NCBI GenBank assembly: GCA_013152045.1
Contig: JAADGZ010000228.1
Span: 1-11,931 of the forward strand
Direction: 5' to 3'
DNA from: Gammaproteobacteria bacterium
GTDB taxonomy: Bacteria; Pseudomonadota; Gammaproteobacteria; UBA6429; Thiohalophilaceae
DNA: 11,931 nt
Both the position numbers and the translations under genes were made by a program. Positions within the stretch are counted from its first letter, which is position 1; each line of letters starts with the position of its first letter. Positions 1 through 6,616 of the stretch are shown piece after piece. A model generated the notes under the pieces. The model ran no database searches and was not told the origin of the DNA. It saw nothing but the letters and a program-made list of their open reading frames with translations.

Positions 1-1
1 C

Positions 2-538
2 ATTGGTATGAGTGAAAATGAATGCGCGATAATACTAAATTCCAGCCCGCTGCATGATATTGGAAAAATAGGCATTCCCGACCGAATTCTACTAAAACCA
101 GGAAAACTTGATGAAGAGGAATGGAAAATCATGAAAAACCACACCCTCATCGGCGTAAGAATTCTGGAAGGTGATGATTGTGAGTTACTTAACGCTGCGC
201 GGACTATTGCACTGACACACCATGAGAAGTGGGATGGCAGCGGTTATCCGAATGGTGTGGCGGGAGAAGATATTCCTGTCATGGGTCGTCTGGTAGCCAT
301 CTGTGACGTATTTGACGCACTCATATCAAAACGGCCGTATAAAAAAGCATGGAGCATGGATGACACTATTGAACTATTGAAAAAAGAGAGAGGCAAACAC
401 TTTGACCCACACCTGTTGGACTGTTTTCTTGGGATTCTGCCCGAGGTGCTTGATATAAAAACCAAGTGTGAGGAAACCAGTGGACGAGAGTATCATGCCC
501 ATCTTCAGATAATGCCCAGTGATTCATGTTTAATCTGA
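2..538 (+). CDS. HD-GYP domain cyclic-di-GMP phosphodiesterase, C-terminal part (5' end outside window)
   Basis: Partial gene: the frame is open to the first base of the window, and the ATG at 8 falls inside the domain, so it is not the real start. The visible part carries the HD metal-binding pair in LHDIGKIGIPD (about residues 15-25 from that ATG), the downstream HHEKWDGSGYP block that gives the family its name, and the DVFDALISKRPYK stretch typical of the end of an HD-GYP domain. Known members hydrolyse cyclic-di-GMP in the cytoplasm, often as the output half of a response regulator; the missing N-terminus could hold a receiver or GAF domain. The metal ligands in the visible part look intact. 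The last 30 or so residues match nothing I recognise. A palindrome 33 bases after the TGA may end transcription. There is no functional link to the nor cluster, which lies on the other strand. Confidence 0.9.
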   Translation: MGMSENECAIILNSSPLHDIGKIGIPDRILLKPGKLDEEEWKIMKNHTLIGVRILEGDDCELLNAARTIALTHHEKWDGSGYPNGVAGEDIPVMGRLVAICDVFDALISKRPYKKAWSMDDTIELLKKERGKHFDPHLLDCFLGILPEVLDIKTKCEETSGREYHAHLQIMPSDSCLI

Positions 539-570
539 TAAACTCAAACAACTTCTGCCTAGTGTGATTC

Positions 571-597
571 GTAGATTGGTGCTGAGCACCAACCTAC
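571..597. repeat. REP-like palindrome between convergent genes
   Basis: Imperfect inverted repeat with arms GTAGATTGGTGCT and GCACCAACCTAC around a short loop. It sits between the HD-GYP gene (+) and the DUF302-like gene (-), which converge here. It may act as a two-way transcription stop, but neither side has a clear T-run. The outer GTAG...CTAC ends resemble the ends of the palindromes at 6428-6575 and 11495-11581, so it may be a distant member of that family. Confidence 0.5.
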
Positions 598-652
598 ATG
601 TACATAGTTAGCTGCCACCTATTAGTTTCAGTGGTGACACTTAACAACCACT

Positions 653-1108
653 TTAGTTTACGATGCTGGCCATCATTTCTTTGTAAAGCGGCATGAGTAA
701 ATCGGCAGCGGCTTTCAAATTAGGATTAGGGTATAAGGTATTCATGTAGTACGGATTTAATAATGATATTTCTGTCTTACCATTTTTCCGATACACACCC
801 ATATTCCCGCAGGGCAGCATTGCGCTGACTTTCAACCCTGCTTTCCAGGCCTTTTTGCCTGCAGCCTTAACGCAGAATTTGACCAGAATCACTTTGCCCT
901 TTTTGACTTTAAAATCACCCAGATAAACCCAGTTTTCTTCATCGACAAAAAACTTAACCGCACTAACTACCTCGGACATCGATTTAGATGATGTGCTTAA
1001 CATAAATAAATCTTTGGGTGCTTGTGCCGACCACGCTGCATTGCTGAATAACATAGTCATTAACAGTGAAGTCAAAATAGCAAAAACCTGTTTACCTGAT
1101 CGTTTCAT
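653..1108 (-). CDS. Secreted DUF302-like protein
   Basis: 151 residues with a typical Sec signal peptide: positive MKRSGK start, hydrophobic core at about 9-25 and a likely cleavage site around AWSA (residues 25-28). The mature part fits the DUF302 pattern: an N-terminal segment with SMSEVVSAVKFFVDEENW, then MLPCGNMGVYRKNGK (97-111) and a C-terminal NPYYMNTLYPNPNLKAAADL stretch. Two cysteines (79 and 100) remain after processing. DUF302 proteins are small alpha/beta proteins of unknown function, often found in sulfur- and metal-handling bacteria. The start is supported by an AAGGAAAG ribosome site a few bases upstream of the ATG. The gene stands alone, with 380 bases to the next gene and no FNR-type box seen before it. 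The assignment rests on motif memory and is moderate; the periplasmic location is better supported. Confidence 0.7.
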   Translation of the reverse strand: MKRSGKQVFAILTSLLMTMLFSNAAWSAQAPKDLFMLSTSSKSMSEVVSAVKFFVDEENWVYLGDFKVKKGKVILVKFCVKAAGKKAWKAGLKVSAMLPCGNMGVYRKNGKTEISLLNPYYMNTLYPNPNLKAAADLLMPLYKEMMASIVN

Positions 1109-1488
1109 TTAACTTTCCTTACTTTCCTGGATCAAATTAATCGTCTTATTTATCTATATGTGGCGTTGTTACCACTCGTTAATAAACGGTAATAAAACAC
1201 AAGCATTAGTAGTTAACGATATACCAATATACGTAGAAAGAATAGATGCCCTGCTGCACAATGTCCACTGTTAAATAAACAACCCTGCTGTAAATGAATG
1301 GGGGCTAGGTTGCGGTTCGGCTAAATAGCGGTTCTAAATACCAGGCAACTTGCGGATTTCCACGTTCGTGGTGAGTCCTTCGACTTTGCTCAGGACGAAC
1401 GAACTTTCCAAAAGTGTACTGGTATTTAGAGCGCGGCGAAAAAATAAAGCGGCGGGTAAAACAAAATATTCAGGCGGGGAGGGTAGAT
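1109..1488. other. 380-base non-coding gap
   Basis: No convincing gene. The right-hand two thirds of this gap (seen from the DUF302-like gene, which starts at 1108) is A+T-rich and presumably holds that gene's promoter, but no single -35/-10 pair stands out and no TTGAT-N4-ATCAA box is present. The only clear structure is the 98-base element with inverted ends at 1333-1430. Short open frames crossing 1334-1623 run over this element and into the antisense of the C_GCAxxG gene and look spurious. Confidence 0.6.
1333..1430. repeat. 98-base element with perfect 12-base inverted ends and an internal palindrome
   Basis: TCTAAATACCAG at 1333-1344 is the exact reverse complement of 1419-1430. Inside is a second dyad: GTTCGT (1364-1369) pairs with ACGAAC (1395-1400), enclosing GTCCT/AGGAC around a loop TCGACTTTGCTC. 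The inner block is of the widespread intergenic type with AGTCCTTCGACTTTGCTCAG. The arrangement looks like a small non-autonomous mobile element or a REP doublet. I see no open frame inside and no obvious target-site duplication outside the 12-base ends. It lies just downstream of the C_GCAxxG gene and could also help end its transcript. Confidence 0.6.
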
Positions 1489-1971
1489 TCAGAGCAACTC
1501 GATGACCCACTTGCTGACCATAGCGGAAGCGTGAGCACATTGATGTTCACGCTCTTTATCAAACTGGGCATATTCTTTTGCATTCCAGAGGTCAAACGTT
1601 TTTCCGGTAAACTGTTGCTGTAATTCCTGACAGGTAACGCCGCCAAATTCCGTCTTGAAACGTTCAACCAATTTCTGTCCATGTTTGAAATTGGTAATGT
1701 ATTTTCCTTTGTCAAAATCATTGCGTTCACGTCCGCGTTTGCAGCTCAAGGCCATCAAACCACCGGTCAGGGCACCGCAGGCACCAACGCCGGTTAGGCC
1801 GCCGCCACCGGAAAGACCATGACTGGCCTTGATGGTGTCATCGGTGACATAACCGATGGTTTCTTTCACTGTGGTTAATACGCATTGAGGACAACAGCCA
1901 TATTCCAGCTCATAGTTGAACGCGAGTTCGTATGCCTTTTCAGCCATTGCGGATTTTTCACTAACACCCAT
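1489..1971 (-). CDS. C_GCAxxG_C_C family redox/metal-binding protein
   Basis: 160 residues, no signal peptide, so cytoplasmic. The pattern that names the family is present: cysteines near the N-terminus (C26, C27, C30), a glycine-rich GLSGGGGLTGVGACGALTGG core (52-71, with C65), then C77, C114 in GGVTCQEL, and C145 in the last helix. Members are small cysteine-rich proteins of unknown biochemical role, sometimes thought to bind iron-sulfur or other metal centres and found mostly in anaerobes and sulfur or metal reducers. The start at 1971 is chosen because GAGGGTAGG lies just before that ATG; the in-frame ATG eight codons later has no such site. An FNR/DNR-type box at 2052-2065 lies 81 bases before the ATG with a fair -10 (TAAACT, 2023-2028) at the spacing of class II activation, so it is probably induced together with norC. 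It follows norD on the same strand after 278 bases and seems to be its own unit. Confidence 0.85.
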   Translation of the reverse strand: MGVSEKSAMAEKAYELAFNYELEYGCCPQCVLTTVKETIGYVTDDTIKASHGLSGGGGLTGVGACGALTGGLMALSCKRGRERNDFDKGKYITNFKHGQKLVERFKTEFGGVTCQELQQQFTGKTFDLWNAKEYAQFDKEREHQCAHASAMVSKWVIELL

Positions 1972-2051
1972 ATCCTACCCTCTGTATTAAAAATTAATAA
2001 TATGCCGATATATATTAACTATAGTTTAGGAAAAGACCGGTAATGCTGCCA

Positions 2052-2065
2052 TTGATCCATGTCAA
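2052..2065 (-). promoter_or_regulatory. Putative FNR/DNR box before the C_GCAxxG gene
   Basis: TTGATCCATGTCAA is TTGAT-N4-GTCAA, one base away from the perfect TTGAT-N4-ATCAA consensus and with the same deviation as the box at 10168-10181. Its centre (2058.5) is 87 bases before the ATG at 1971. On the minus strand a TAAACT hexamer at 2028-2023 sits where a class II activator with its site centred near -41.5 would want its -10; TATAGT at 2023-2018 is an alternative. The sensible spacing raises confidence above that of a chance match. Confidence 0.55.
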
Positions 2066-2090
2066 ATTAACGAAGGTTATAGCATTTCCC

Positions 2091-2191
2091 CCCTCTCCCC
2101 GATGGGGAGAGGGAGTTAAGCATCGAGTCATCGATGATGTCTGAAACTATGCCCCCCAACCTTATCTCCATCGGGGAGAGGGCGTTAATGA
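2091..2191. repeat. Two copies of a CCCTCTCCCC/GGGGAGAGGG palindrome between norD and the C_GCAxxG gene
   Basis: The first copy (2091-2113) is a perfect 10-base stem with loop GAT and is followed by AGTTAA. The second (2165-2191) is a shortened stem, TCTCC-ATCG-GGGAGA, followed by GGCGTTAATGAGACAGCA. A third relative lies at 11815-11856 with the same tail. Between them CATCGA...TCGATG forms a further small dyad, and ACTAACGTTAGT (2198-2209) is a 12-base palindrome. These hairpins lie after the norD stop and could stop or stabilise the nor transcript, but there is no T-run, so I call them dispersed repeats rather than a terminator. Confidence 0.65.
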
Positions 2192-2249
2192 GACAGCACT
2201 AACGTTAGTTCGAACATCAGTACCTGGCCGGTAAGTCATCTGCCCCGGC

Positions 2250-4088
2250 TCAACTTGTCAGGCGTGCATAGAGTAGAGGGAACTCGCGTGGCAACTCGGA
2301 GGGTTTGCGAATCACCACATAGCTGCTGCTACCGAAGATGTGCGGCAGATAATTACCGGCCTTTTCATCGATAGTCACGCAAAAGGGTTGCAAACCTTCG
2401 CGGCGCGCTTCAATCAATGCCACCCGTGTATCTTCTACGCCGTAACGGCCTTCGTACTGATCCAGATCGTTGGGTTTACCATCGGTGAGTATCAACAACA
2501 ATTTCTGACTGTTTGGCTGTTTTTTTAAAATCCCGCTGGCATGGCGAATGGCGGCGCCCATGCGCGTGTAAAAGCCCGGTTTAATGGCCTGAATCCGGCC
2601 ACGGATGACATCGTTATGCGACTCACCAAATTCCTTCAAGGTATGAAAACGTACATGATCGCGCCGCCGGGAAGAAAAACCATACATGGCAAACTGATCG
2701 CCGGTGGCCGACAAGGCTTCGGAAAACAGCATCAGACTGTCGCGAATCACATCGATCACCCGCGCATGACTGTTGACCCAGGCATCGGTGGACAGCGAGA
2801 GATCCGCCAGCACCAGACAGGATAAATCCCGCATGCCGCCGCGAAAATCTCGGTACAGACCTTGCTCAGCCGAAGCCTGTCCCCGACGTCGTTCCGTGGC
2901 GTGAATCATGTACGCATCCAGATCGATCTCGCTGCCATCCTGTTCACCTCGATGCCAGTAACGCACCGGCATCAACGATTCGAATTGACTGCGCAGGCGT
3001 CTGGCCGTTGCGCGCAGATGTTTTGGCAAGGCTGTCGCTTCGCTGTCGCGTGCCAGCATGGGCTGAATACGACAGTAGTCCGGACGCAGGACAGATTTTC
3101 GGTAATCCCATTCGGGCAATAAAATGCCCTCACCTATGCGCAGATCGTCACTGTCCTCTGAGGGCAGATCCAGATCAAAGCGCAAACGTTTGGCGCTGCT
3201 TTTCTGATCCTGGGCGACGCTGATCACATCCAGATCATCAGCCGCTTTCTCTGCCGCATCCAGATCTTCTTCTTCATCGGTGGCCCGGTCTACTTTGGTA
3301 TATTCCGCCCAGCTGAATATGTTTTCAAACCGATCCAGAAGAATACCATTGTTGCCCTCCGGCATTTCCACCCGCTCAGCCTGCCGCCGCGTTTGTTCGT
3401 CTTCTGTTTTTATTTCGCCCTCTTCGCGGAATTCCTCATCCTGTTCAGGCGTCTTTGCCGCATCCGCTGGCATTGCGCTGGGGGGGCTAGGATGCAACCA
3501 GAGATAAACGGGATTCGGCGGCGTTTTTGCCGTCGGAAGTTGCTTCATGCAACCGGGATTTGTTAAGGCTTCACAAATAGCGCGTTCTACTGCCGCTTCA
3601 TCCTCAGGCAATTTATGCATCGCCGGGCGCAAACTTAACTGTGCCTGTAGCAGGCGCTGGTAACGATGCTCCATTCCGGGAAATCGCTGCAATACTTTTT
3701 GGCTTAGTCTCTGGTTGTGAATAAACCAGTCACCACGTTGCCCCTCTTCCACCGCCGCCATTGCCGCCAACCACAGGTAGAGATCGCGGTTTAATTGCCT
3801 TTCAGGAAAAACATCAATCTCAGGCGGTAATAGTAAGGCCTGTTCATCACGCCAACCATAGGTAACTTTCTGCTGACTTCCAGCCATGCGTTGCAAAAAA
3901 CTCCGCCGAGATTGATTGCCCGTGTTGCCCGCCGCTTCCACCCGCAGTCCACCATCGCCGCCAAGTGCCCGGAACATAATCCCTACCACCTTGCTGACCT
4001 CACTCAGACTGACCACCGCTGCGGGATAATGCGGATTTGCCGCGCGCGTGATTAAACGGTGCCAGACCTTACCAACCCATTCTTCCAT
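2250..4088 (-). CDS. norD: Nitric oxide reductase activation protein NorD
   Basis: 612 residues, the usual NorD size, without signal peptide or membrane segments. The N-terminal half is mostly helical with little recognisable sequence. The middle (about 215-320) is very acidic and probably flexible. The C-terminal von Willebrand factor A domain starts at about 420 and keeps a complete MIDAS: D429-x-S431-x-S433 (DLSLS), T508 in YTRMGAA and D536 in LTDGKPND; the PHIFGSSSYVVIRKPSELP end is typical of NorD. With NorQ it forms an AAA+/VWA pair needed to produce active cNOR, probably for inserting or seating the non-haem iron; this role comes from the family and related CbbQ/CbbO systems. The ATG directly abuts the TAA of the preceding polyferredoxin gene (TAAATG), with GAGAGGCGGAG just upstream as ribosome site, so translation is likely coupled. 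It is the last gene of the cluster. Confidence 0.95.
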   Translation of the reverse strand: MEEWVGKVWHRLITRAANPHYPAAVVSLSEVSKVVGIMFRALGGDGGLRVEAAGNTGNQSRRSFLQRMAGSQQKVTYGWRDEQALLLPPEIDVFPERQLNRDLYLWLAAMAAVEEGQRGDWFIHNQRLSQKVLQRFPGMEHRYQRLLQAQLSLRPAMHKLPEDEAAVERAICEALTNPGCMKQLPTAKTPPNPVYLWLHPSPPSAMPADAAKTPEQDEEFREEGEIKTEDEQTRRQAERVEMPEGNNGILLDRFENIFSWAEYTKVDRATDEEEDLDAAEKAADDLDVISVAQDQKSSAKRLRFDLDLPSEDSDDLRIGEGILLPEWDYRKSVLRPDYCRIQPMLARDSEATALPKHLRATARRLRSQFESLMPVRYWHRGEQDGSEIDLDAYMIHATERRRGQASAEQGLYRDFRGGMRDLSCLVLADLSLSTDAWVNSHARVIDVIRDSLMLFSEALSATGDQFAMYGFSSRRRDHVRFHTLKEFGESHNDVIRGRIQAIKPGFYTRMGAAIRHASGILKKQPNSQKLLLILTDGKPNDLDQYEGRYGVEDTRVALIEARREGLQPFCVTIDEKAGNYLPHIFGSSSYVVIRKPSELPREFPLLYARLTS

Positions 4089-5075
4089 TTACTCCGCCTC
4101 TCGTTTAAAACAATCGCCAGGTACATCTGGACGTTTACCAAAATCCCGTTCCGACACATCCCGTGCGCAGTCACCCTGAACCCATTGCAGCAGGGGCGTC
4201 TGAATCTTTCCCGCATTACCGTAACCACCCGCCTGCACCTGCTCACAGGCATCGAGACAACGCCCACATTCGGTGCAGGTAAACATCTTGCGCTTGATGG
4301 TGCGGGGTTTCAGGCGCATGGGACAGGCCTGCTCACAGGCAGCATTGCAGGCTGCGCAGTCGGCAACGCGTTCACGATCCAGTGCCACCACCAAGGCCTT
4401 TTTATTCGCCATCCAGACCAGACTTTGAAAAAACCCCACCGCACAGGCAAAACGACAAAATAGATGGCGGACGAACATAAATTCAATAAATAGCGCCAGC
4501 GTGCCCACGCTGATAAAAATAAACTGATTGTGGGTTAGTTGGGCATGAAACAGGTTGTGATAGATTTCTGCTGGCGGCAACAGGTAAGTCAGCAAGACCA
4601 CGGCCCATAAAAAAGCAAATCCGCTACTGGCAAATAACAATGGAATCCAATACCAACGGTTCGTCTCAACACGACGACCGTCCGGATTAATCGAGCTGAG
4701 TTGAGCTTTGTCCCAGAGGCTGAAACGGGCGAAGCTGCGTCGCATCAGATTGTTTATCATTTCGACTACAGAATAATGCGGACACAGCCAACCACAATAC
4801 AAGCGTCCATATTTCCAGGACAGCCAAAATCCAGTGGCCACGATCGCCGCCAGTGGTAAAAACGCACGCATGAATATATTCAGCACCGCCTCAGAAGCAC
4901 TGGCTTTCCCCGCGAGAAAAGGATCAATGCCTAGAGTCCAATTCTGGCCCATGAAAATAAAATGTCCCAGAGTCAGATCCAGTCTCAACAGATCCAGCGG
5001 CGGCGCCAGAATAAACAGTGAAAAAAAGGCTGCCTGCATCAGCCGCCGTTTATGCAGCCAGTGGCTGTACTTCAT
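4089..5075 (-). CDS. Membrane-bound 4Fe-4S polyferredoxin (NapH/NosR C-terminal/CcoG-like), within the nor cluster
   Basis: 328 residues from the ATG at 5075. Four membrane segments (about 12-30, 70-87, 142-165, 184-202) are followed by a cytoplasmic tail with two ferredoxin-type motifs. Cysteine pairs follow helices 2 and 4: CGWLCP (C94, C98) and CRFAC (C207, C211), as in the NapH/NosR/CcoG superfamily. The first tail motif is CAACNAACEQACP (C240, 243, 247, 251), one residue wider in the middle than canonical CxxCxxCxxxCP. The second is CTECGRCLDAC (C267, 270, 273, 277). Relatives carry electrons across or along the membrane or help assemble metal centres of oxidases. Lying 52 bases after norQ and abutting norD, it probably serves cNOR maturation or electron supply (inference). 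An in-frame GTG at 5090 (five extra residues) with a weak GAGATG site is an alternative start; I prefer the ATG, though its ribosome site is also poor. Confidence 0.85.
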   Translation of the reverse strand: MKYSHWLHKRRLMQAAFFSLFILAPPLDLLRLDLTLGHFIFMGQNWTLGIDPFLAGKASASEAVLNIFMRAFLPLAAIVATGFWLSWKYGRLYCGWLCPHYSVVEMINNLMRRSFARFSLWDKAQLSSINPDGRRVETNRWYWIPLLFASSGFAFLWAVVLLTYLLPPAEIYHNLFHAQLTHNQFIFISVGTLALFIEFMFVRHLFCRFACAVGFFQSLVWMANKKALVVALDRERVADCAACNAACEQACPMRLKPRTIKRKMFTCTECGRCLDACEQVQAGGYGNAGKIQTPLLQWVQGDCARDVSERDFGKRPDVPGDCFKREAE

Positions 5076-5127
5076 TTTCACTGCGCTCACAGCATCATCT
5101 CAGATGAGCCGTGTCAGCCGACTCAGT

Positions 5128-5940
5128 CTATTGGCCGAAGGTCGCATAAACCAGTTCCATCAAGGCTTCAACCGTCTCTTCATCATCCGTCAGCGGCTCT
5201 ACCAACGCGGCACGACAGGCTTCGACTGGATCGAAGCCATCCTTAATCAGGGTGGCGGCATACACCAGCAGACGGGTGCTGGCGCTTTCTTCCAGATCGT
5301 GATCCTTGAGCGCGCGAAACGCTTTGGCCAGCGATACCAGACGCTTCGCCAACAATTCATCGATGCCGCATTCCTGGCGCAAAATCTTCTGCTCCAGCGC
5401 AGGCGCGGGATGTTTGAAACTCATGGAAATAAAACGCTGACGAGTGCTGGGTTTCATGCCCTTCATCAGGTTCTGATAACCGGGGTTATAGGACACGACT
5501 AACATAAATTCAGGTGATGCCTTAAGCACTTCGCCGGTGCGTTCGATTGGCAGGATGCGCCGATCATCAGACAACGGATGCAACACCACGGTGGTGTCCT
5601 TGCGCGCCTCGACCACTTCATCCAGATAGCAAATGCCGCCCTCGCGCACCGCCCGCGTCAACGGGCCATCTACCCAGTAAGTAGAGTTCTCTCCAATCAG
5701 ATGACGCCCCACCAAATCAGCAGCGGTCAGATCATCGTGACAGGCTACCGTGTACAGCGGCCGCCCGAGCCTGGCCGCCATGTGCCGAATAAAACGGGTC
5801 TTGCCACAACCTGTCGGTCCCTTGATTAAAACCGGTAACTGATGCCGCCAGGCATTTTCAAACAGCGCCACTTCATTGCCGCTGGCTAGATAAAAGGGTT
5901 CGTCCTCGGACACATTGATATTCTGAATCACTTCGCTCAT
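5128..5940 (-). CDS. norQ: MoxR-type AAA+ ATPase NorQ
   Basis: 270 residues, the normal length for NorQ/CbbQ. Walker A GPTGCGKT is at 41-48, Walker B ICYLDE at 103-108, a sensor-1 asparagine in VVSYNPGY (N152), and arginines in PSTRQRF (167-170) are arginine-finger candidates; a CbbQ_C-type helical domain fills the rest (about 185-265). It acts in the cytoplasm as the ATPase partner of NorD to activate nitric oxide reductase. TAGGAGC six bases before the ATG is a strong ribosome site. The 146-base gap to norF contains a long two-part hairpin (5974-6029) but no box for Dnr, so the gene is probably read from upstream. No missing residues seen. The main alternative is a CbbQ of a RuBisCO operon, which the nor neighbours exclude. 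Confidence 0.95.
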   Translation of the reverse strand: MSEVIQNINVSEDEPFYLASGNEVALFENAWRHQLPVLIKGPTGCGKTRFIRHMAARLGRPLYTVACHDDLTAADLVGRHLIGENSTYWVDGPLTRAVREGGICYLDEVVEARKDTTVVLHPLSDDRRILPIERTGEVLKASPEFMLVVSYNPGYQNLMKGMKPSTRQRFISMSFKHPAPALEQKILRQECGIDELLAKRLVSLAKAFRALKDHDLEESASTRLLVYAATLIKDGFDPVEACRAALVEPLTDDEETVEALMELVYATFGQ

Positions 5941-5973
5941 GTCTTGCTCCTAACCTGGATAAACCACAAGATA

Positions 5974-6029
5974 AGTACCTTCACGAAAAATTTTCTGCAA
6001 AAGGCGCAGAAAATTATTTCTAAGGTACT
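5974..6029 (-). other. Two-part hairpin in the norF-norQ gap
   Basis: AGTACCTT (5974-5981) pairs exactly with AAGGTACT (6022-6029), and inside it AATTTTCTGC (5989-5998) pairs exactly with GCAGAAAATT (6006-6015), leaving a 7-base internal bulge on one side, 6 on the other, and a 7-base loop. It lies 34 bases before the norQ ATG in the expected nor transcript. The stem is A+T-rich with no following T-run on the minus strand, so it does not look like an intrinsic terminator; an mRNA processing or stability element is more likely, or a chance palindrome left by a repeat insertion. Confidence 0.5.
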
Positions 6030-6086
6030 AATCCCAAATGAGTATCTTTGGTTGCCACGCTGCGCGCGCAAACCAGAAAAATTTTA

Positions 6087-6374
6087 TTAAGAAAGCGAAA
6101 GTTTATAAGCCAGACCAATCATGGACATGACCACTAGCAAATAACCGCTGACAATTAAACGCCAACGTAAGCGCACTCTTTTCAAGCCCATAAAATAATC
6201 TGCGACTATCTGGGTCTTGACCAGCATACTAACGATAAGCAGGCCGACGATATAGCGACCACCCAGGCCCGTCTCGGCTACCATTAGTATCATCAAGGTC
6301 AGCGCCATCAAGAGCAGCCAATCCCAGGTACAGGGACGCAAATATAAAAATGTTTTTACTGTGTTTTGCGTCAT
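6087..6374 (-). CDS. norF: Small membrane protein NorF-like (cytochrome c oxidase subunit IV family)
   Basis: 95 residues with three membrane segments (about 18-33, 40-60, 71-91). The central VKTQIVADYFMGLKRVRLRWR (52-72) matches the prokaryotic COX4/NorF signature in which a lysine-containing helix ends in yFMgLk followed by basic residues. NorF accompanies NorE in many nor clusters; it is not needed for catalysis in purified cNOR, and mutants elsewhere show a reduced NO reductase phenotype. I start it at the ATG at 6374 because the longer frame would run into the 6428-6474 repeat and give an N-terminus unlike the family. The ribosome site is weak (GGATGG, about ten bases upstream). Assignment rests on fold, size and context. 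Confidence 0.8.
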   Translation of the reverse strand: MTQNTVKTFLYLRPCTWDWLLLMALTLMILMVAETGLGGRYIVGLLIVSMLVKTQIVADYFMGLKRVRLRWRLIVSGYLLVVMSMIGLAYKLSLS

Positions 6375-6427
6375 CGCCCAGCCATCCGTAATAAACAACC
6401 CCGTAGCAAGCTGCAGAGTATTAAGTT

Positions 6428-6575
6428 GTAGGTTGGCTAGAGTGAAGTGCGAAGTCCAGTAGGGAAACCTAACCAATAAACCTGCCGATGGGTTTCACTT
6501 CGTTCTACCCATCCTACCGTTTTTCTGTCGATGGGTTTTCCTACTGGACTTCGCACTTCGCTCTACCCATCCTAC
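6428..6575. repeat. Cassette of three REP-like palindromes between norE and norF
   Basis: Three related units occur. A short 31-base unit at 6487-6517 begins GATGGGTTTCACTTCG and ends CTACCCATCCTAC. A long unit at 6530-6575 has the same ends but 15 extra bases (TCCTACTGGACTTCG) after GATGGGTTT. A diverged long unit lies at 6428-6474 in the opposite orientation, with the same extra block. The short unit recurs twice, head to head, at 11495-11581. This is the usual look of REP/BIME elements mobilised by a RayT-type transposase, but no such gene lies in the window. In the nor transcript the opposed long units could fold together into a stem of about 46 bases. Confidence 0.75.
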
Positions 6576-6616
6576 TGTTTTTCGCTGCAAACAGCGGGGA
6601 ATCGTATCCCCAAAAT

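Noticed and set aside
244..551. Minus-strand frames under the HD-GYP gene
   Set aside because: They are antisense to a strongly conserved domain and show no motif or ribosome site.
1470..1730. 86-residue minus-strand frame ending at 1470
   Set aside because: It overlaps the C_GCAxxG gene on the same strand in another frame and resembles nothing; the C_GCAxxG frame has the conserved cysteines and ribosome site.
4834..5502. 222-residue plus-strand open frame across the polyferredoxin and norQ genes
   Set aside because: It runs antisense to two well-supported genes with full motif sets and its translation shows no family features or consistent composition.
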